This document shows positions 61,863-64,000 of a DNA stretch of 64,000 bases, in pieces. How positions within the stretch are numbered: position 1 is the stretch's first letter; every line of letters starts with the position of its first letter. A program made the position numbers and the translations under genes. The stretch lies in NCBI GenBank assembly GCA_030748415.1, contig JASMMA010000006.1:30978-94977 (forward strand), given 5' to 3'. The notes under the pieces are model-generated. The model had not been told where the DNA came from and searched no databases. It was given only the letters and a program-made list of their open reading frames with translations. This DNA is from Planctomycetota bacterium (lineage in GTDB: Bacteria; Planctomycetota; UBA1135).

Positions 61863-63935
61863 ATGCGAGCACTTGCCTTGTTCACTCTCTGCTCCCTTTC
61901 CGCTTGTTCAAGCGGCGATGGGGCTCAGCCACCCAAACCGAAAAACTTACTGCTGATAACTGTCGATACCACTCGTGCAGACCACCTGGGTTGCTACGGT
62001 AACGAAAGTGCCCACACGCCAGTTTTAGATTCTTTGGCGAAGGGCGGGGTGTTGTTTGAAAACTGTTTCGCGCCCACCCCGATTACTTTGCCTTCTCATG
62101 CAAGTCTTCTGACTGGCCTCCGCCCGCCGAGGCATGGCGCGCGCAACAATGCCACGCATCCCCTTCCAATTGATATCCCAACTTTGGCTGAACGCTTTAA
62201 GACTGAGGGATTCCAAACAGGCGCCGTTGTCTCTGCACTTGTGTTAGATTCTCGTTACGGGTTAGCTCGTGGTTTTGATGTTTATGACGACAACTTGTCT
62301 TCCGCAGATTCCGTTGCGGATTTCATGATTCGCGAAACGACTGCCGATGACACCACGCGAAGAGCGCTGAATGCTTTGCAGAGTTTGGGAGATGGTCCCT
62401 GGTTTTTGTGGGTTCATTACTTTGACCCTCATGCCGACTACAACCCGCCCAGTGAATATTTGGAGCTCTGTCCTGACCGACCCTACGACGCGGAAATTGC
62501 GTTTGTTGATGCCCAACTGGGAATCCTCTTTGACGCTCTTGGGGCAGCTGGCCAATTTAATCAAACCCTTGTCGCAGTGACTTCTGATCACGGTGAATCC
62601 TTAGGGGAACACGGCGAGAGGACTCATGGGTTTTTCCTTTATGATGCGACCACTCATGTTCCCTTGATTTTGAGTTCTCCCTTTTTGAATCCTGCTCGAA
62701 ATGAAGCACTTTCCGGCACGATTGATTTGGCTCCCACCCTTTGCACATTAATGGACATTCCTTTTCATAGTGGCGAATTCGATGGAGTCGATTTGTTTGC
62801 CGAAAACCAAAGTCGCAGTCCGGTCTATCAAGAGTCCATGGTCCCCTTTTTGAATCACGGATGGTCTGACTTGCGGGCGATGCGTTCTAAAGAGGCACGG
62901 TTTATTCGGGCGCCGAGGAATGAGTTTCAGGATTTTGGGAACTCCCAATGGACTGCGGAATCCTTAGAGCAGGCATTGAATGAAATATTGAAGGAAAGGG
63001 ACCGAGGCTTTTCCGACAATCAATCCCCACCAACGGATCCCGACGAAAGAAAGGCAATGGAGGCCCTTGGTTATGTTTGGGAAGAGGTATCTCTGACCCA
63101 AGGTGTTGATTTAGCGGACCCAAAGGATTGTGTTGAGGAGTGGGAGCGCAATCAGGAAATATATGAGCTTGTTCGAAAGAAAAAATATGAAAAGGCAGAA
63201 GCGATTCTTCGCAAAATGATTCAAGAAGCACCCGGGGCGCTTGATCCACGGAAAACTCTAGCCCGAGTCCTTAGTGAGACCAACCGTTCTTCCCAGGCCT
63301 TTGAAGAACTCAAGCAAGCATCCACATTACCCGGAGCTGATTCCGAGCTTTTCGTTCGGTTGGCAGAGCTGTCCCATAAGCTTCATTTGGAGTGGAGGAA
63401 TTACCTTGGGCTGGCAAAAAAGAAGAATCCATCCGACCCGATTCCTTGGGTAATGGAGGGCAACTTTCTTCTAAAAGAAAAAAATTCACCCGGCGCTCAG
63501 GTTGCTTATGACCGAGCTTTGTCCCTTGATTCAACCTGCCCACCCGCTTGGCTTGGTCTTGGCAAGTTGCACCATCGGCGAGGAGAACTTCCTGAGGCTG
63601 CGGAGTCTCTTGAGAAAGCTTTGGAATCTGATTCATTCCTCCCCGAGGCGTGGTTTGCCCGTGGAGTGATTGCAATGGCTTCCAAAGAGGCTCAAAAAGC
63701 TGAGGAATGCTTTCGAATGGCAATCCAGTTGAAGCCGGACCACGCAAACGCATTTGTGAATCTGGGGAACCTGCTCTTCCGCCAGGACAAATTGAAAGAA
63801 GCCCGCTCGTGCTATGAGTCCGCGCTTGAACTACGACCCAATCACACCCAAGCACGATTCAATTATGCCGCCCTTTTGGAAGAAGTGGGCGATTATCAAG
63901 CATTGGAAAGCTTGAAAAGAACGGATAATCAATAG
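61863..63935 (+). CDS. Sulfatase-superfamily lipoprotein with C-terminal TPR repeats
   Basis: 690 residues from ATG 61863, selected for the lipoprotein signal (LFTLCSLSACSS, Cys15). Sulfatase-fold core to about 440: LLLITVDTTRADHLGCYGNE (Asp35), then T75-L-P-S-H where Cys or Ser would be the formylglycine, and VAVTSDHGESLGEHGE. About 500-690 carries TPR-like repeats (PEAWFARGVIAMASKEAQKA, HANAFVNLGNLLFRQDKLKE). As in the 49106-50596 gene, Thr replaces the formylglycine precursor. The next gene starts at the base after its stop. Confidence 0.82.
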   Translation: MRALALFTLCSLSACSSGDGAQPPKPKNLLLITVDTTRADHLGCYGNESAHTPVLDSLAKGGVLFENCFAPTPITLPSHASLLTGLRPPRHGARNNATHPLPIDIPTLAERFKTEGFQTGAVVSALVLDSRYGLARGFDVYDDNLSSADSVADFMIRETTADDTTRRALNALQSLGDGPWFLWVHYFDPHADYNPPSEYLELCPDRPYDAEIAFVDAQLGILFDALGAAGQFNQTLVAVTSDHGESLGEHGERTHGFFLYDATTHVPLILSSPFLNPARNEALSGTIDLAPTLCTLMDIPFHSGEFDGVDLFAENQSRSPVYQESMVPFLNHGWSDLRAMRSKEARFIRAPRNEFQDFGNSQWTAESLEQALNEILKERDRGFSDNQSPPTDPDERKAMEALGYVWEEVSLTQGVDLADPKDCVEEWERNQEIYELVRKKKYEKAEAILRKMIQEAPGALDPRKTLARVLSETNRSSQAFEELKQASTLPGADSELFVRLAELSHKLHLEWRNYLGLAKKKNPSDPIPWVMEGNFLLKEKNSPGAQVAYDRALSLDSTCPPAWLGLGKLHHRRGELPEAAESLEKALESDSFLPEAWFARGVIAMASKEAQKAEECFRMAIQLKPDHANAFVNLGNLLFRQDKLKEARSCYESALELRPNHTQARFNYAALLEEVGDYQALESLKRTDNQ

Positions 63936-64000
63936 ATGGTTGTTGGCACTTCCAATAAACCAATCGAATTTGCCCACCGAGGTTCGCCATCTAGTCACCC
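63936..64000 (+). CDS. Glycerophosphodiester phosphodiesterase-like protein, 3' partial
   Basis: 21 codons visible (MVVGTSNKPIEFAHRGSPSS...), starting directly after the TAG of the sulfatase-like gene. FAHRGSP is the AHRG metal-binding motif at the start of GDPD enzymes, which release glycerol 3-phosphate from glycerophosphodiesters. The rest lies outside the window, so the call depends on this motif and the nearby glpK. Confidence 0.6.
   Translation, partial: MVVGTSNKPIEFAHRGSPSSH

Overview
The window reads as a bacterial chromosome segment of moderate GC content. Genes are tightly packed, often overlapping, and use many TTG and GTG starts. A Gram-negative envelope is indicated by a TonB-dependent receptor with a TonB protein, an LptB-like ATPase, an ADP-heptose-type nucleotidyltransferase with a family 9 glycosyltransferase, and several lipoproteins. 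Two sulfatase-superfamily proteins, an ASPIC/UnbV protein, a signal peptidase I with a very large insert, and scarce Shine-Dalgarno sites suggest Planctomycetota or a related marine PVC lineage. That assignment is inference. No rRNA is present. The only tRNA seen is tRNA-Pro(GGG).

Layout. 1-10.8 kb: an ASPIC/UnbV-thioredoxin fusion, FabH-like synthase, RmuC, M3 oligopeptidase, a UvrD-like helicase, a LemA pair and TypA. 10.8-14.8 kb: a terminator-ended candidate RNA and three copies of a short inverted-repeat element that bracket an unknown gene, a TonB-dependent receptor and TonB. 14.8-22 kb: a DegT aminotransferase, Hpt protein, AGCS symporter with a possible small partner, a DUF669-like protein, a deaminase-like protein without metal ligands, and LigA. 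21.9-29.4 kb: a minus-strand rfaE2-GT9-PLD-nuclease operon opposite a plus-strand NUDIX, oxidoreductase, radical SAM and methyltransferase/pseudokinase operon. 29.4-31.1 kb: EtfAB. 31.3-42.7 kb: a long minus-strand housekeeping block (NUDIX, HD, argS, apt; then sigma factor, birA, rph, phosphoesterase, rdgB, lepA, lepB, lptB) joined by overlapping start and stop codons. 42.7-49.1 kb: PyrK-like protein, glutamate dehydrogenase, a receiver/PPDK-like giant and a RAYT transposase flanked by a 32-bp inverted repeat. 49.1-64 kb: sulfatase-like proteins, a PTPS-family protein, a GH39-like glycosidase, tRNA-Pro, two candidate selenoproteins, a reprolysin-like protease, a GAF sensor, glycerol kinase and the start of a glycerophosphodiesterase.

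The strongest discoveries are two apparently broken genes that are best explained as selenoproteins. One is a secreted thioredoxin-like protein whose CxxC has become UGA-xx-C (53601-54593). The other is a secreted thioredoxin-like protein with a UGA-Cys pair at the mature N-terminus, followed by a Gly/Pro-rich linker (58449-59438). Each has a hairpin 17-21 nt after the UGA that fits a bacterial SECIS.

Two further patterns run through the window. First, many genes have a TANNNT -10-like hexamer only 6-10 nt before the start codon, which predicts widespread leaderless mRNAs and let me correct many starts. Second, two unrelated families of intergenic inverted repeats, each in three copies, abut stop codons or supply promoters. 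Distances and alignments were read by eye. No database search was possible.
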